From NCBI RefSeq assembly GCF_003345655.1, contig NZ_QQOH01000001.1, positions 1,426,001-1,490,000 on the forward strand: a stretch of DNA of 64,000 bases, given 5' to 3'. The position numbers were made by a program, and so were the translations under genes. The notes under the pieces are model-generated. The model was not told the origin of the DNA. It saw nothing but the letters and a program-made list of their open reading frames with translations, and searched no databases. Below, piece after piece: positions 17,697-26,740 of this stretch; the stretch's first letter is position 1; each line of letters starts with the position of its first letter. Origin of the DNA: Motiliproteus coralliicola. GTDB taxonomy: Bacteria; Pseudomonadota; Gammaproteobacteria; Pseudomonadales; Balneatricaceae.

Positions 17697-18581
17697 ATGA
17701 CTTTTATCTCCCCATCCCACCTGCTGCTGATCTGTGTTGCCGCCATCTGGGGCTTCGCCTTTGTCGCTCAAAGTGCCGGGATGGATTACCTGGGACCGCA
17801 CAGTTTCAATGCTGCCCGCTTCCTGCTCGGTGCCCTGTCGCTGGTACCTCTGTGGTTTCTGATGGGGAAAAAACGCCTACCCCAGGGCAGGACGCTGATC
17901 CTTGGCGGTCTGGCTGCCGGTACCATCATGTTCGGTGGGTTCAGCTTCCAGCAGATCGGCCTGCTCTACACCACCGCCGGTAACGCCGGTTTCATCACCG
18001 GTATGTATATCGTCATGGTGCCGATCGCCGGCATTTTGCTGGGTCAAAGTACCAATCTACAGACCTGGAGCGGTGTGATCCTAGCGGTGCTGGGGCTCTA
18101 CAGTCTATCGATCGGCCCCGACTTCGAGATGGCCTACGGCGACCTGCTGGAGCTGATCGGCGCCTGTTTCTGGACCGCCCACGTGATCGTCATCGGCTGG
18201 CTATCGCGCAAAGTCGACGCTATCGGCCTGTCGATCTGCCAGTTCTTGGTCGCCGCCGTCTGGGCCACGATCGCCGCCCTGCTCTACGAAACACCGACAC
18301 TGATCGATTTCCAGGGAGCCTGGTTGCCGCTGCTCTACGCCGGGGTAGCCTCCAGCGGTATCGCCTGCACCCTGCAGATCATCGGCCAGCGTAAGGTCGA
18401 ACCGAGCGTTACCGCCCTGATCCTCTCGACCGAAGCGATCTTCGCCGTAATCGGAGGCTGGCTACTGCTGGGCGAAACCCTGGGCAGCAAAGAGCTGCTC
18501 GGTTGCAGCCTGATGCTGGCGGGTATGCTGGTGAGCCAATGGCCCAGTCGTAAGCGCCCGGAAATGGCGGCCCAGGGGTAA
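17697..18581 (+). CDS. EamA/DMT-family transporter
   Basis: A 294-residue ten-helix transporter with two EamA repeats (about residues 5-135 and 145-280), with the typical AAIWGFAFVAQ start of the first helix. The open frame extends upstream to 17589, but ATG at 17697 begins the hydrophobic family N-terminus. Unlike the exporter at 11.4 kb it has no adjacent TetR gene. The end of the gene is odd: the stop codon lies at the junction of a 28-bp tandem repeat. Convergent with the Lrp-type gene. Substrate unknown. Confidence 0.85.
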   Translation: MTFISPSHLLLICVAAIWGFAFVAQSAGMDYLGPHSFNAARFLLGALSLVPLWFLMGKKRLPQGRTLILGGLAAGTIMFGGFSFQQIGLLYTTAGNAGFITGMYIVMVPIAGILLGQSTNLQTWSGVILAVLGLYSLSIGPDFEMAYGDLLELIGACFWTAHVIVIGWLSRKVDAIGLSICQFLVAAVWATIAALLYETPTLIDFQGAWLPLLYAGVASSGIACTLQIIGQRKVEPSVTALILSTEAIFAVIGGWLLLGETLGSKELLGCSLMLAGMLVSQWPSRKRPEMAAQG

Positions 18582-18606
18582 GCGGCCAGAAATGGTGGCC
18601 CAGAGA
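18551..18606. repeat. 28-bp tandem duplication spanning the transporter stop codon
   Basis: Two adjacent 28-bp units (18551-18578 and 18579-18606) agree at 23 of 28 positions, each beginning TAAGCG and containing GAAATGG and GGCCCAG. A third TAAG follows at 18607. The TAA of unit 2 is the stop codon of the EamA transporter gene, so the last nine or so codons lie in unit 1. Confidence 0.8.
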
Positions 18607-18702
18607 TAAGAAAACCTCAGCGATCGGTAGACGGCAAAACACACCGAGCTGTCGATCGCGCCCTAGCTACCTGAAATTGTTGGAAGACTAGTAATTGGAA
18701 GG

Positions 18703-19146
18703 CTAGTCGTAAAAGGTCTGCGGCACCGCGCGATCCACCGGTGTGGACAGGATCATCATGGTATTGGTGTCGCTGAAGTCCAGAAACGACTCCAGGATAT
18801 TGTCGAGCTGCTTCATCGACTGCACCGCCAGCTTGACCAGAAACGCCTGTTCCCCGGTCACGTTGTGACACTCGATTACTGATTTACAGGCCAGCATATG
18901 GGCCTTGAACTCGCGCTCCTTGGTCCGGAACACCTTGCACTGCACCAGCGCCACGATGGGATAGCCCAGCTGATCCAGATCGACCTTCAGGCTGTAGCCG
19001 CTGATGACGCCGGCACTTTCCAGCTTTCGAATCCGTTCGGCCACGGCTGGTGCCGACAGGTGCACCAGCTTACCCAGCTCGGCATAGGAGATCCGAGCAT
19101 TCTGCTGTAAGGCAGCGATAATCTTACGGTTTATGTTATCGATCAT
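18703..19146 (-). CDS. Lrp/AsnC-family transcriptional regulator
   Basis: A 147-residue feast/famine regulator: N-terminal winged helix (about 4-60: INRKIIAALQQNARISYAEL, then LSAPAVAERIRKLE) and a C-terminal RAM/ACT-like effector domain with GYSLKVDLDQLGYPIVALV and HNVTGEQAFLVKL. It is divergent from malic enzyme, 480 bases away, and convergent with the EamA transporter, so its target could be either neighbour. The effector is likely an amino acid but cannot be named. Confidence 0.88.
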   Translation of the reverse strand: MIDNINRKIIAALQQNARISYAELGKLVHLSAPAVAERIRKLESAGVISGYSLKVDLDQLGYPIVALVQCKVFRTKEREFKAHMLACKSVIECHNVTGEQAFLVKLAVQSMKQLDNILESFLDFSDTNTMMILSTPVDRAVPQTFYD

Positions 19147-19627
19147 GGGCCTGCGACTGTCGATTCAACGGAGCACCACTATCGCTGCTTCCAGCTGCCC
19201 GGGCAAGCGGCAATTCAACTACCTCAACCTATCTGTCTATCAGACTGTCCAATCAAACCCTGTCTTATCCCCGCTACATACCCCACTGCCTTCTAGTAAG
19301 CAGCTCATCGCCATTCCCGTGCGGTGACTTTTTTAATGACCAAAGCCACAGGGATCTTCACTTTAGTCTAATAATCTGTACCATATGCGATCCTTAATCC
19401 ATAGCATTTATAAAACTTATGGCACAACTTCTGCTACAGATATTCCTGCTAGCCGTTCAATCGCTACATTTAGGCGATTTTTGACCCATAAGAATACCGT
19501 TAAGGGGTGACTTTCCACCCAAACAGCGCACCAAGACAGGCTGATGACAGCCAATCGTGCTTTGATAGACCTGTGCATCCCGTCCCCGCGACGACCGGGA
19601 TGACGATAAATTGAGGAGAACTATTCG
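19147..19627. other. Intergenic region between Lrp-type and malic enzyme genes
   Basis: About 480 bases, visibly more AT-rich than the genes. I find no supported gene, tRNA or insertion sequence. It contains a hairpin at 19576-19602 (described separately) and must carry promoters for both neighbours. Short open frames here have no ribosome-binding site and no family resemblance. Confidence 0.5.
19576..19602 (+). promoter_or_regulatory. Leader hairpin upstream of malic enzyme
   Basis: Arms CATCCCG (19576-19582) and CGGGATG (19596-19602) with a GC-rich 13-base loop. It ends 10 bases before the GAGGAG ribosome-binding site of the malic enzyme gene, so it could affect translation. The sequence resembles widespread GC-rich intergenic repeats but only one copy was noticed. 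Confidence 0.4.
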
Positions 19628-21910
19628 ATGTCGAGCGATTTCGATAAAGACGCCCTGGCCTACCACCGAGCCGGGCCAGCCGGGAAACTGGCGATTGTCG
19701 CCACCAAGCCCATGGCGACCCAACGTGACCTGGCACTGGCCTACTCCCCCGGGGTTGCCGCTGCCTGTAACGAGATCGTTCGTGACCCTTTCGAAGCCTC
19801 CACCGTCACCGCCCGCTCCAACCTGGTCGGCGTTATCTCAAACGGCACAGCGGTGTTGGGACTGGGAGCTATCGGCGCCCTGGCCTCCAAGCCGGTAATG
19901 GAGGGTAAGGCGGTTCTGTTCAAGAAGTTCTCCAATATCGATGTGTTCGATATCGAAGTGGACGAAACTGATCCGCAGATGTTTATCGAGACCGTTGCCC
20001 GTCTCGAGCCCACCTTCGGCGGCATCAACCTGGAAGACATCAAAGCGCCCGAGTGCTTTATTATCGAAAAAGAGCTGAAACAGCGGATGAATATCCCGGT
20101 GTTCCACGACGATCAGCACGGCACCGCCATCGTCGCCGGTGCGGCGGTCTACAACGGCCTGCGGGTGGTGGACAAGGATATCAGCCAGATCAAGCTGGTC
20201 GCCTCTGGTGCCGGCGCGGCAGCGCTGTCGTGCCTGAATCTGCTGGTTAAGATGGGCGTCCCTCGGGAGAATATCTGGGTCACCGATATTGCCGGCGTGG
20301 TCTACGAAGGCCGCACCGAGCAGATGGATGAATACAAGGCGGTCTACGCGCAGAAGACCGACGCCCGCACCCTCGATGACGTCATCGAAGGCGCCGATGT
20401 GTTCCTTGGACTATCCGCAGCCGGTGTGTTGAAGCCGGAGATGGTCAAGAAAATGGCCGCCAACCCGATGATACTGGCGTTGGCCAACCCCAACCCCGAG
20501 ATCATGCCCGACCAGGCCCTGGCCGCCCGCGACGATGTGATCATGGCGACCGGTCGTTCCGACTACCCCAACCAGGTCAACAATGTCCTCTGCTTCCCGT
20601 TTATCTTCCGCGGTGCGCTGGACTGTGGCGCCACCACCATCAACGAAGAGATGAAGGTCGCCTGCGTCAAGGCATTGGCCGATCTGGCGATGGCCGAGCC
20701 GATCGACCGGGTCCAGAAAGCCTACGCCGGCGAACCACTGCGGTTTGGCCGGGAGTATCTGATCCCCAAACCTTTCGACCCGCGCTTGATCTTTGAAGTC
20801 GCCCCGGCGGTGGCCAAGGCGGCGATGGATACTGGCGTTGCGACCCGTCCGATCAAGGACCTGGATGCCTATCGCCGCAGCCTAGCCCGTTATGCCTACC
20901 GCTCAACCCAGGTGATGAGCCCGGTACTGGAACGCGCTAAGCGGGAACCCAAACGGGTGGTATTTGCCGAAGGCGAGAGCAACCGGATTCTGCAGGCGGT
21001 ACAGCAGGTGGTGGATGAAGGCGTCGCCCGTCCGATGCTGGTGGGCAGCACCAAGCGGATCAAACGCAAGCTGGAAAAGCTGCAGCTGCGACTCAAGCCC
21101 GGCATTCACTTTGATATCGTCGATCCTCAGGATAACGACTGGTTCGATGCTTACCTGGAAGATTACCTGCAACGTATGGGCCGTCGCGGTATCTCCCCGG
21201 ACGAAGCCAACAGTCTGCTGCGCTCGGATAAGACCGTGATCGCAGCGATGATGCTGCTTCGTGGCGACGCTGACGCGATGCTCTGCGGTGCCCACGGCCG
21301 TTTCCGCCAGCATCTGGAGCGGGTCGACAGCCTGATCGGCAAGTCCGAAGGGGTCAAGGATTTTGCCACCGTGACGGTTCTGAGCTTACCCAAAGGCACC
21401 TTCTTCGTTTGTGATTCCCATATCAACCCGGATCCCACACCCGAAGAGGTGGTCCATACCACCCTGCTGGCTGCCGAAGAGATGCGCCGCTTCGGCATCC
21501 TGCCCAAGGCCGCCCTGCTGTCGCACTCCAATTTCGGCACCAACGATCACCCCACTGCACTAAAAATGCGCAAGGCCCTGGCGCTGCTGCGCCAACAAGC
21601 ACCGGAATTGATGGTCGATGGTGAGATGCACGCCGACGCAGCCATCGTTGAAGACCTGCGCAACAAAGTACTACCCGACTCAGTGCTGCGAGGCCAAGCC
21701 AACCTGCTGGTGATGCCCAATGTCGAGTCAGCCCATATCTCCTACGGTCTACTGAAGACCCTGGGGGGCGGGATCTCGGTCGGTCCGATCCTGCTGGGTG
21801 CCGAGAAACCGGTTCATATCATGACCGCCAGTACCAGTGTTCGCTCGATCTTCAACATGACAGCCATCGCGGTGGCCGAAGTGCAAAACCTGGTGGACGA
21901 ACAGGCCTGA
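19628..21910 (+). CDS. maeB: NADP-dependent malic enzyme with phosphotransacetylase-like domain
   Basis: Oxidatively decarboxylates malate to pyruvate with NADP+. The 760-residue length is that of the MaeB class: a malic enzyme domain (about 1-420; [14 protein letters not shown] near residue 158, nucleotide-binding [13 protein letters not shown] near 196, ALANPNPEI near 283) followed by a PTA/PTB-like domain (about 430-755; [13 protein letters not shown] near 441) that regulates oligomerisation or acetyl-CoA response in homologs and is not thought to transfer phosphate. A good GAGGAG precedes the ATG. It links the TCA cycle to pyruvate, which fits growth on amino acids such as proline handled by the PutA encoded at 27 kb. 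Confidence 0.95.
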   Translation: MSSDFDKDALAYHRAGPAGKLAIVATKPMATQRDLALAYSPGVAAACNEIVRDPFEASTVTARSNLVGVISNGTAVLGLGAIGALASKPVMEGKAVLFKKFSNIDVFDIEVDETDPQMFIETVARLEPTFGGINLEDIKAPECFIIEKELKQRMNIPVFHDDQHGTAIVAGAAVYNGLRVVDKDISQIKLVASGAGAAALSCLNLLVKMGVPRENIWVTDIAGVVYEGRTEQMDEYKAVYAQKTDARTLDDVIEGADVFLGLSAAGVLKPEMVKKMAANPMILALANPNPEIMPDQALAARDDVIMATGRSDYPNQVNNVLCFPFIFRGALDCGATTINEEMKVACVKALADLAMAEPIDRVQKAYAGEPLRFGREYLIPKPFDPRLIFEVAPAVAKAAMDTGVATRPIKDLDAYRRSLARYAYRSTQVMSPVLERAKREPKRVVFAEGESNRILQAVQQVVDEGVARPMLVGSTKRIKRKLEKLQLRLKPGIHFDIVDPQDNDWFDAYLEDYLQRMGRRGISPDEANSLLRSDKTVIAAMMLLRGDADAMLCGAHGRFRQHLERVDSLIGKSEGVKDFATVTVLSLPKGTFFVCDSHINPDPTPEEVVHTTLLAAEEMRRFGILPKAALLSHSNFGTNDHPTALKMRKALALLRQQAPELMVDGEMHADAAIVEDLRNKVLPDSVLRGQANLLVMPNVESAHISYGLLKTLGGGISVGPILLGAEKPVHIMTASTSVRSIFNMTAIAVAEVQNLVDEQA

Positions 21911-21991
21911 TCTTTGCTTAGCTTAAGGAGACGCCGGGTGAACCTTTCCCCGGTGCTCCCAGCCAAGCTCAACTCTGGAGTACCTCAGCCC

Positions 21992-22471
21992 ATGCCTGGA
22001 CAAGATAGAGAACTAACCCTGCGCTTTCTGGCCGAACCTGCCGACGTCAATTTTGGCGGCAAGGTCCACGGCGGTGCCGTGATGAAATGGATCGATCTGG
22101 CCGCCTACGCCTGCGCTGCCGGCTGGAGCGGCAAGTACTGCATCACCGTCTACGCCGGCGGGATCCGCTTTGTACAGCCGATCTTCGTCGGCAATATCGT
22201 CGAAGTCTCCGCCAAGGTGATCTACACCGGCAGCACCTCGATGCATATCGGCCTGGACGTGCGCGCCCGCGATCCGAAGAGTTCCGAGCGCCACCTGACC
22301 ACCCACTGCGTGGTGATCATGGTTGCCGTCGACGACGCCGGCCGACCCAGTTCGGTGCCGGAATGGGTTCCACAGACTGACGAAGACATCAAACTGCGCG
22401 ATTCGGCCATCACTCTGATGGAGATGCGCAAGAAGATCGGCCAGGAGATGGAAGCCCACGTTAACAGCTGA
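21992..22471 (+). CDS. Acyl-CoA thioesterase, hotdog fold
   Basis: A 159-residue cytosolic acyl-CoA hydrolase of the YciA/BACH-like class. The typical N-terminal FLAEPADVNFGGKVHGGAVMKWID holds the catalytic Asn/Asp-proximal region, followed by YAGGIRFVQPIFVGN. Upstream in-frame starts exist from 21914, but homology begins at MPGQDRELTLRF, and GGAG at 21977-21980 serves the ATG at 21992. The gap from malic enzyme is about 80 bases, so the two could be co-transcribed. Acyl-chain preference is unknown. Confidence 0.88.
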   Translation: MPGQDRELTLRFLAEPADVNFGGKVHGGAVMKWIDLAAYACAAGWSGKYCITVYAGGIRFVQPIFVGNIVEVSAKVIYTGSTSMHIGLDVRARDPKSSERHLTTHCVVIMVAVDDAGRPSSVPEWVPQTDEDIKLRDSAITLMEMRKKIGQEMEAHVNS

Positions 22472-22484
22472 GATAAGCGCTAAC

Positions 22485-22531
22485 GGCCGCTTTCAGTCCC
22501 CTCTAGGCAGGGATCAATGTTGGAAGCGGCC
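22485..22531. terminator. Long hairpin between convergent thioesterase and hydrolase genes
   Basis: GGCCGCTT (22485-22492) pairs with AAGCGGCC (22524-22531), extended by wobble pairs and an inner TCCC/GGGA stem. It starts 13 bases after the thioesterase stop, and its right arm overlaps the 3' end of the hydrolase gene. There is no clear T-tract. Confidence 0.45.
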
Positions 22532-23284
22532 ATGCTCCAGATAAAAAACCACCTGCTCGATAACCTGGTCATTTCGCATCATGAAGGGATGGGTTACCGG
22601 CAGCACTAAGTGATCCCGCATCCCCTCCAGCCGGCTGCTCTCGATCGAAACCTTACCGTCGTCGATACCGGGGATCAGTAGCGACAAAATCAGGTTCACA
22701 CTTCGGCTGCCAGCGATAATGCCGACATCGAAATTCGCCGGACCCAGGCTTTTCGGGATGCTCATCGCCCCGGTTCCCAACTGCAACCCCGCATCACCAT
22801 TGATAAAGTGAAAACCGGGTACGGCGGCGAGCTTGTCGACCACCTCGCTGCCTTGATTGGGCGGCCCCAACATCACCACCCGCCCCAGGTTGGCGACGGG
22901 TTGTTGGCGCAAATATTGACGGATCAAAATTCCACCTAACGAGTGGCTGACAAAATGGACTTCACGAGCCTCATGACAGGTATCAAGCGCCGGAGATATC
23001 GCCCGGTCGGCAAGTTGCTCAATGGGATAATCGCGAGAAGGGTAACTTCGGTTGATAACCTGAGCCCCATGCTCTGCCAGGACGCTCTCCAACTTCGACA
23101 ACGAAGCCGACGAGCGGGCCAGGCCGTGAAGCAGAATCACGCAAGACTGGTCATCCAGCCTACTCGGGGAGGGTTGTTCGGACTGCTGTTCGGAAGGCTG
23201 CGCCGAGGCCATTACCTCAGGACAGGCCAACAGACAAAACCAGGTCAACCATCGAATCTTAGCTATCCTTGCCATCACTTTCAT
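22514..23284 (-). CDS. Secreted alpha/beta hydrolase (lipase/esterase-like)
   Basis: A 256-residue exported hydrolase. A signal peptide (about residues 1-25, ending VMASAQ) leads into an alpha/beta fold with VILLHGLARSS (oxyanion region), nucleophile elbow FVSHSLGGIL (Ser near residue 119), then GPPNQGSEVVDKL typical of LipA/PGAP1-like lipases, an Asp in the IPGIDDGKVSIESS region, and a His in VTHPFMM. The start at 23284 has AGGAGGTG as ribosome-binding site (complement of 23291-23298), preferred over the in-frame upstream ATG at 23305. Substrate unknown. Confidence 0.85.
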   Translation of the reverse strand: MKVMARIAKIRWLTWFCLLACPEVMASAQPSEQQSEQPSPSRLDDQSCVILLHGLARSSASLSKLESVLAEHGAQVINRSYPSRDYPIEQLADRAISPALDTCHEAREVHFVSHSLGGILIRQYLRQQPVANLGRVVMLGPPNQGSEVVDKLAAVPGFHFINGDAGLQLGTGAMSIPKSLGPANFDVGIIAGSRSVNLILSLLIPGIDDGKVSIESSRLEGMRDHLVLPVTHPFMMRNDQVIEQVVFYLEHGRFQH

Positions 23285-23349
23285 AGGAACACCTCCTGTC
23301 TCCACTGCAAGATTCTAACCGACCTGTGTCAGTTTGTTACAGACCAACA

Positions 23350-23377
23350 AAAACGGCCACCCAAGGGTGGCCGTTTT
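23350..23377 (-). terminator. Rho-independent terminator of the TRAP transporter operon
   Basis: Perfect 13-bp inverted repeat (AAAACGGCCACCC and GGGTGGCCGTTTT, loop of two bases), 20 bases downstream of the dctM-like stop. Flanking A and T runs make it suitable in both directions, separating the operon from the hydrolase gene. Confidence 0.9.
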
Positions 23378-23397
23378 GGCTTCAATAGCAGCGGTCG

Positions 23398-24720
23398 TTA
23401 TCCGAAGATCACGCCCGGTAGCCAGAGTGCAATTTCCGGGAAGATCACCACCAGCGCCAAACCGATGGTCTGCATGATCACGAACGGAATAGCCGACTTG
23501 TACAGATCCATAATGGTGATCGATGGTGGTGCCACCGATCGCATATAGAATAGGTTGTAGCCGAACGGTGGCGTCAGATAGGCCGCCTGCATGCTGAGGA
23601 TAAACAGCACCGCGAACCAGATCGGATCGAAACCCAGGCTCTGCACAATCGGGACGAACAGCGGCACCGTGATAAACACGATGGCGAAGTCATCCAGGAA
23701 CATCCCCATGATGAAGTAGCAAGCCAGCATCGCTACGATAACCAACATCGGCGCCAGCTCTGCATCTTCCAGAAGCTCTTCGACAATGTAACCGGCACCT
23801 AAACCGATATAGATCTTACTGAAGAACACCGCCACCATGGTGATCCACATGATCATACCCATCAGCTTGGTGGTCGAGAACAGCACATCTTTCATCATCT
23901 CCATCGTCAAACGGCGGTGCATCGCCGCTGCAACGATAGCGCCAAAGGCACCGATGGCCGACGCTTCAGATGGAGTGGTGATACCGAAGATGATACAGCC
24001 AAGCACACTGCCGATAATCAGGCCCGGCATAATCAGCGCTTTCAGTGCTACGATTTTCTCAACGCCATTACAGCGCTCTTCTTCCGGTGCCGGCGGCCCC
24101 ATATCAGGATTAATCCGGCAGCGGATCAGCACGTACAGCATGTAGATAACGGCGAGCATCAAGCCGGGAACCAAACCAGCAGCAAACAGCTTACCGACCG
24201 ATTCCCGAGCCAAGAAGGCGTAGACGATCATCAGTACGCTGGGCGGAATCAAAAAGCCCAAGGCGCCGCCGGCCATGATGGTGCCGGTTACCAACTTCTT
24301 GTCATAACCGCGCTTGAGCATCGACGGCAGCGCGATAATACCCAGCGATACTGTGGCCGCACCGGAAACACCGGCCATCGCTGCGATCAGCGCACAGATA
24401 ATAACGGTTCCGATACCCAAGCCGCCGGGCAGGCCACCCATCAACTTGTGCATCATCTCAAACAGGTCATCGGTGATGCCGGAGCGCTGCAGCATCAAGC
24501 CCATGAAAATAAACAGTGGCAGTGCCACCAGCAGGAAGTTGTCCATCACTCCGTAAGTGGAGGTGACCAACAAGCCGAGGCCCTCAACGCCCCAGAGGAA
24601 ATAGGCCGAGCCGACGCCGGAGATCAGCAGCGCCCATGCTAGCGGCGCCCCCATCATCAACAGCACCAGCATCGAGCTGAACATAATGCCGGTTACGACT
24701 AGCGGATCTAAATCAGCCAT
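23398..24720 (-). CDS. dctM: TRAP transporter large permease subunit (DctM-type)
   Basis: The membrane channel subunit of a Na+-coupled TRAP importer, 440 residues with about 12 helices. Family motifs include GAPLAWALLISG at the start, FIFMGLMLQRSGI, GGLPGGLGIGTVI, AAMAGVSGAATVS, AGGALGFLIPPSV and TPSEASAIGAFGA. ATG at 24720 begins MADLDPLVVTG, the usual N-terminus; an upstream ATG at 24759 is less likely. It is the third gene of the P-Q-M order and is separated from dctQ by a hairpin. Symbol denotes the family and not a proven C4-dicarboxylate substrate. Confidence 0.92.
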   Translation of the reverse strand: MADLDPLVVTGIMFSSMLVLLMMGAPLAWALLISGVGSAYFLWGVEGLGLLVTSTYGVMDNFLLVALPLFIFMGLMLQRSGITDDLFEMMHKLMGGLPGGLGIGTVIICALIAAMAGVSGAATVSLGIIALPSMLKRGYDKKLVTGTIMAGGALGFLIPPSVLMIVYAFLARESVGKLFAAGLVPGLMLAVIYMLYVLIRCRINPDMGPPAPEEERCNGVEKIVALKALIMPGLIIGSVLGCIIFGITTPSEASAIGAFGAIVAAAMHRRLTMEMMKDVLFSTTKLMGMIMWITMVAVFFSKIYIGLGAGYIVEELLEDAELAPMLVIVAMLACYFIMGMFLDDFAIVFITVPLFVPIVQSLGFDPIWFAVLFILSMQAAYLTPPFGYNLFYMRSVAPPSITIMDLYKSAIPFVIMQTIGLALVVIFPEIALWLPGVIFG

Positions 24721-24788
24721 ATAAAACAGTCCGGAAAAGTAACTCTCACAGATCCACATCCGACGATATCGCTAGCGTCAGATACAGC

Positions 24789-24810
24789 TGACCCACCAAA
24801 AGGTGGGTCA
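24789..24810 (-). promoter_or_regulatory. Intercistronic hairpin between dctQ-like and dctM-like genes
   Basis: Perfect 9-bp stem TGACCCACC/GGTGGGTCA with a four-base loop, five bases after the dctQ stop codon. No T-tract follows on the minus strand. It probably stabilises or attenuates the transcript between subunits. Confidence 0.65.
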
Positions 24811-24815
24811 ACGGA

Positions 24816-25361
24816 TCAAGTCAGGGGCTCGTGCTCCTGCGCGCGGGGATCATCTATCTCGATATTGAAGGCGGTACAGAAATCGCGAATCAGCTCGGCC
24901 AAGCTTTGCAAAATAACCAGCCCTACCGCGATCGGCATCACCGTTTTGAACGGATAGATAATGGGTTGCCAGGTACCCTTGTTGGAAATCTCCTCCATCG
25001 CCCAAGACTCGGCAGCGAACTCCCAAGCCAGTTTGAAGAAGATACACATTACGAATAGTCCTAGCGAATGGGTGATCAAATCCAGGAACGCACGACCGCG
25101 CTTGCTGAATAGCTGATAGATCACTTCGCTTCGAACATGCCCTTTGTGACGCAGGGTATAAGCCCCCGCTCCAAAGCACACAGTACCGTAGATCATCGCC
25201 GACAGTTGATGCACCCACTCGGTGGGCACACCAATGATGTAGCGATTGGCAATTTCCCACAGCAGGATCCCGATCATCAACGGGATCAGCCAGGAAATGG
25301 ACTTTCCGACCCAGTCGGAAAGTCCATCCTGAAGCACCAGATACTTGGTGATCAGGCTCAT
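24816..25361 (-). CDS. dctQ: TRAP transporter small permease subunit (DctQ-type)
   Basis: A 181-residue four-helix membrane protein. Family features include the LWEIANRYIIGVPTEW segment near residues 34-49, RHKGHVRSEV near 73 and a conserved final amphipathic stretch. Its ATG overlaps the dctP stop by one base, so translation is coupled. It pairs with DctM to form the membrane complex of the TRAP importer. Confidence 0.9.
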   Translation of the reverse strand: MSLITKYLVLQDGLSDWVGKSISWLIPLMIGILLWEIANRYIIGVPTEWVHQLSAMIYGTVCFGAGAYTLRHKGHVRSEVIYQLFSKRGRAFLDLITHSLGLFVMCIFFKLAWEFAAESWAMEEISNKGTWQPIIYPFKTVMPIAVGLVILQSLAELIRDFCTAFNIEIDDPRAQEHEPLT

Positions 25362-26383
25362 TACAGACGACCGGTCGCCTTAGCCATCTTCACAGCCAGC
25401 TCGATCGCCTTGGCATTACGCGGAGAGCGATCAGCTTCAGCCTTCCAGACATCCTGAGCTGCAGCGGTAATACGCTTGGAGTCTTCAGCAGACAGGGTAT
25501 TGAAGACGAACAAGCCTTCTTCAGAAGCGGCTTCACGGTTACCGTTGTTGAACCAGTTGTACTGGTCAGCAGCAAGCTGAGTAACAGCCATGGTCAGAAT
25601 CGCTTTATGCTCTTCGGACAGTTTGGCCCACTTCTTCTCGTTCATCAGGATGCAGTCGGTCCATCCCGGAGTGATCATGTTCAACGAGGTGTAGTGCTTA
25701 GCCACTTCAACCAGCTTCAGATCACGGTATTCCATGGTGCCGCCGTAGATACAGCCGTCGATAACACCAGTGGACAGAGCAACGTACAGCTCCTGAGCCG
25801 GCAGGTTGACGGTAGGAATACCCAGCTGTTTGAAGGTCTTGGCAACAGCCGGCGTGGCACGGATCTTCATCTTCTTCAGATCGTCCAGGCTCTTGATCGG
25901 CTCTTTGGTCAGCAGGTCATAACCGCCGCCGTAGCTGATGCCCATGTGGCGGATGCCTTTCTCGGCGTAGGCTTCGGCTACCAGGTCGTGCAGACCCATG
26001 CCGTGGAACAGGTAATCGGCTTCGTCACGGTTCGGCCACATGCCCGGCAGGCCGGATTCGATGGTGGCGATGTCGATCTGGCCCGGCCAGTAACCGCCGT
26101 AGCCCAGCGCCATGTCCAGAGTGCCCTTACCTACCGCATCAGCCATCTGATCGTTCGGTACCAGCTCACCACCGCTGAAGTTGGTGATACGCAGGCTACC
26201 GCCACTGGCTTCTTTAACCAGCTTGGCGAAGCGCTTCATGTTCGCTTCGTTCTCGGTGCCGTAAAAGCGCTGCATACGAAGACGAACGGTCTTGGCGGCG
26301 TTGGCGCTGGTGGACATCATGGTTGCAGTGCCAGCAGCAACACCAGTAGCAGCTGCGCCTTTCAGAAACTTACGACGATCCAT
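25361..26383 (-). CDS. dctP: TRAP transporter substrate-binding protein (DctP-type, Tat signal)
   Basis: The periplasmic binding protein of the TRAP importer, 340 residues. The N-terminus DRRKFLKGAAATG is a twin-arginine signal, unusual but common for the TakP/DctP7-like branch. Core motifs LDMALGYGGYWPGQ, LDDLKKMKIRATP and YVALSTGVIDGCIYGG place it in the DctP family; the Arg in KIRA usually binds a carboxylate. The ribosome-binding site AGGG lies close to the ATG. The substrate is probably an organic acid; proline or a related compound is possible given putA nearby, but this is only inference. Confidence 0.9.
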   Translation of the reverse strand: MDRRKFLKGAAATGVAAGTATMMSTSANAAKTVRLRMQRFYGTENEANMKRFAKLVKEASGGSLRITNFSGGELVPNDQMADAVGKGTLDMALGYGGYWPGQIDIATIESGLPGMWPNRDEADYLFHGMGLHDLVAEAYAEKGIRHMGISYGGGYDLLTKEPIKSLDDLKKMKIRATPAVAKTFKQLGIPTVNLPAQELYVALSTGVIDGCIYGGTMEYRDLKLVEVAKHYTSLNMITPGWTDCILMNEKKWAKLSEEHKAILTMAVTQLAADQYNWFNNGNREAASEEGLFVFNTLSAEDSKRITAAAQDVWKAEADRSPRNAKAIELAVKMAKATGRL

Positions 26384-26411
26384 AGTTATCCCCTATAGGT
26401 TATTTTTTTGG

Positions 26412-26452
26412 GTTGAGCACACATCAGACGGGTACTTCGAGTACCTCTCAAC
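26412..26452 (-). promoter_or_regulatory. Nested inverted repeat in the dctP leader
   Basis: An inner GGTACT-TCG-AGTACC hairpin (26431-26445) lies inside outer arms GTTGAG (26412-26417) and CTCAAC (26447-26452). It starts 29 bases upstream of the dctP start codon, so it may be an mRNA leader structure or an operator. Confidence 0.5.
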
Positions 26453-26648
26453 GCTGAGTCTTTTGAACAACGCTGTTAAAACTACCCGCATCGCACCGGG
26501 TAAGTAAACTAGTAAATTATTTATCGATACTCTTGTTTCTTTAAAAACCATATATATTAAATATGAAACATAGGGTCTCTTTATATAAAATAGCCGATTG
26601 GTCCAGCAGCAGCCCAAAAAAAGGAAATACGTTGGTGTATTTACAATT

Positions 26649-26667
26649 TTTAGGAAATCTTCCTAAA
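26649..26667. promoter_or_regulatory. TTTAGGAA palindrome upstream of the TRAP operon
   Basis: Perfect 8-bp arms TTTAGGAA and TTCCTAAA with an ATC spacer. The same half-site TTTAGGAA occurs upstream of putA at 27382-27389. Lrp-type regulators often recognise such AT-rich inverted repeats, so the adjacent regulator is a candidate. Confidence 0.65.
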
Positions 26668-26740
26668 CAAGTGATCAAACACTCGTTATAAAGACCATGC
26701 TGATTTTTTTTCTAAAACTTTAGTCTCGCTTGAGAATTTC

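Larger units (their letters stand above)
26384..26740. other. AT-rich control region of the TRAP operon
   Basis: 357 bases with no gene. From the operon outward it holds a nested inverted repeat next to the start codon (26412-26452), a TTTAGGAA palindrome (26649-26667), and CTAAA-AC-TTTAG (26712-26723) just after the Lrp-type gene's stop codon. Long A and T runs near 26700-26712 fit a promoter or UP element. Confidence 0.6.

Noticed and set aside
26384-26740. Sigma-54 promoter upstream of the TRAP operon
   Set aside because: No GG-N10-GC with adequate flanks found on the minus strand; TRAP operons elsewhere are sometimes sigma-54 dependent, but the sequence here does not show it.
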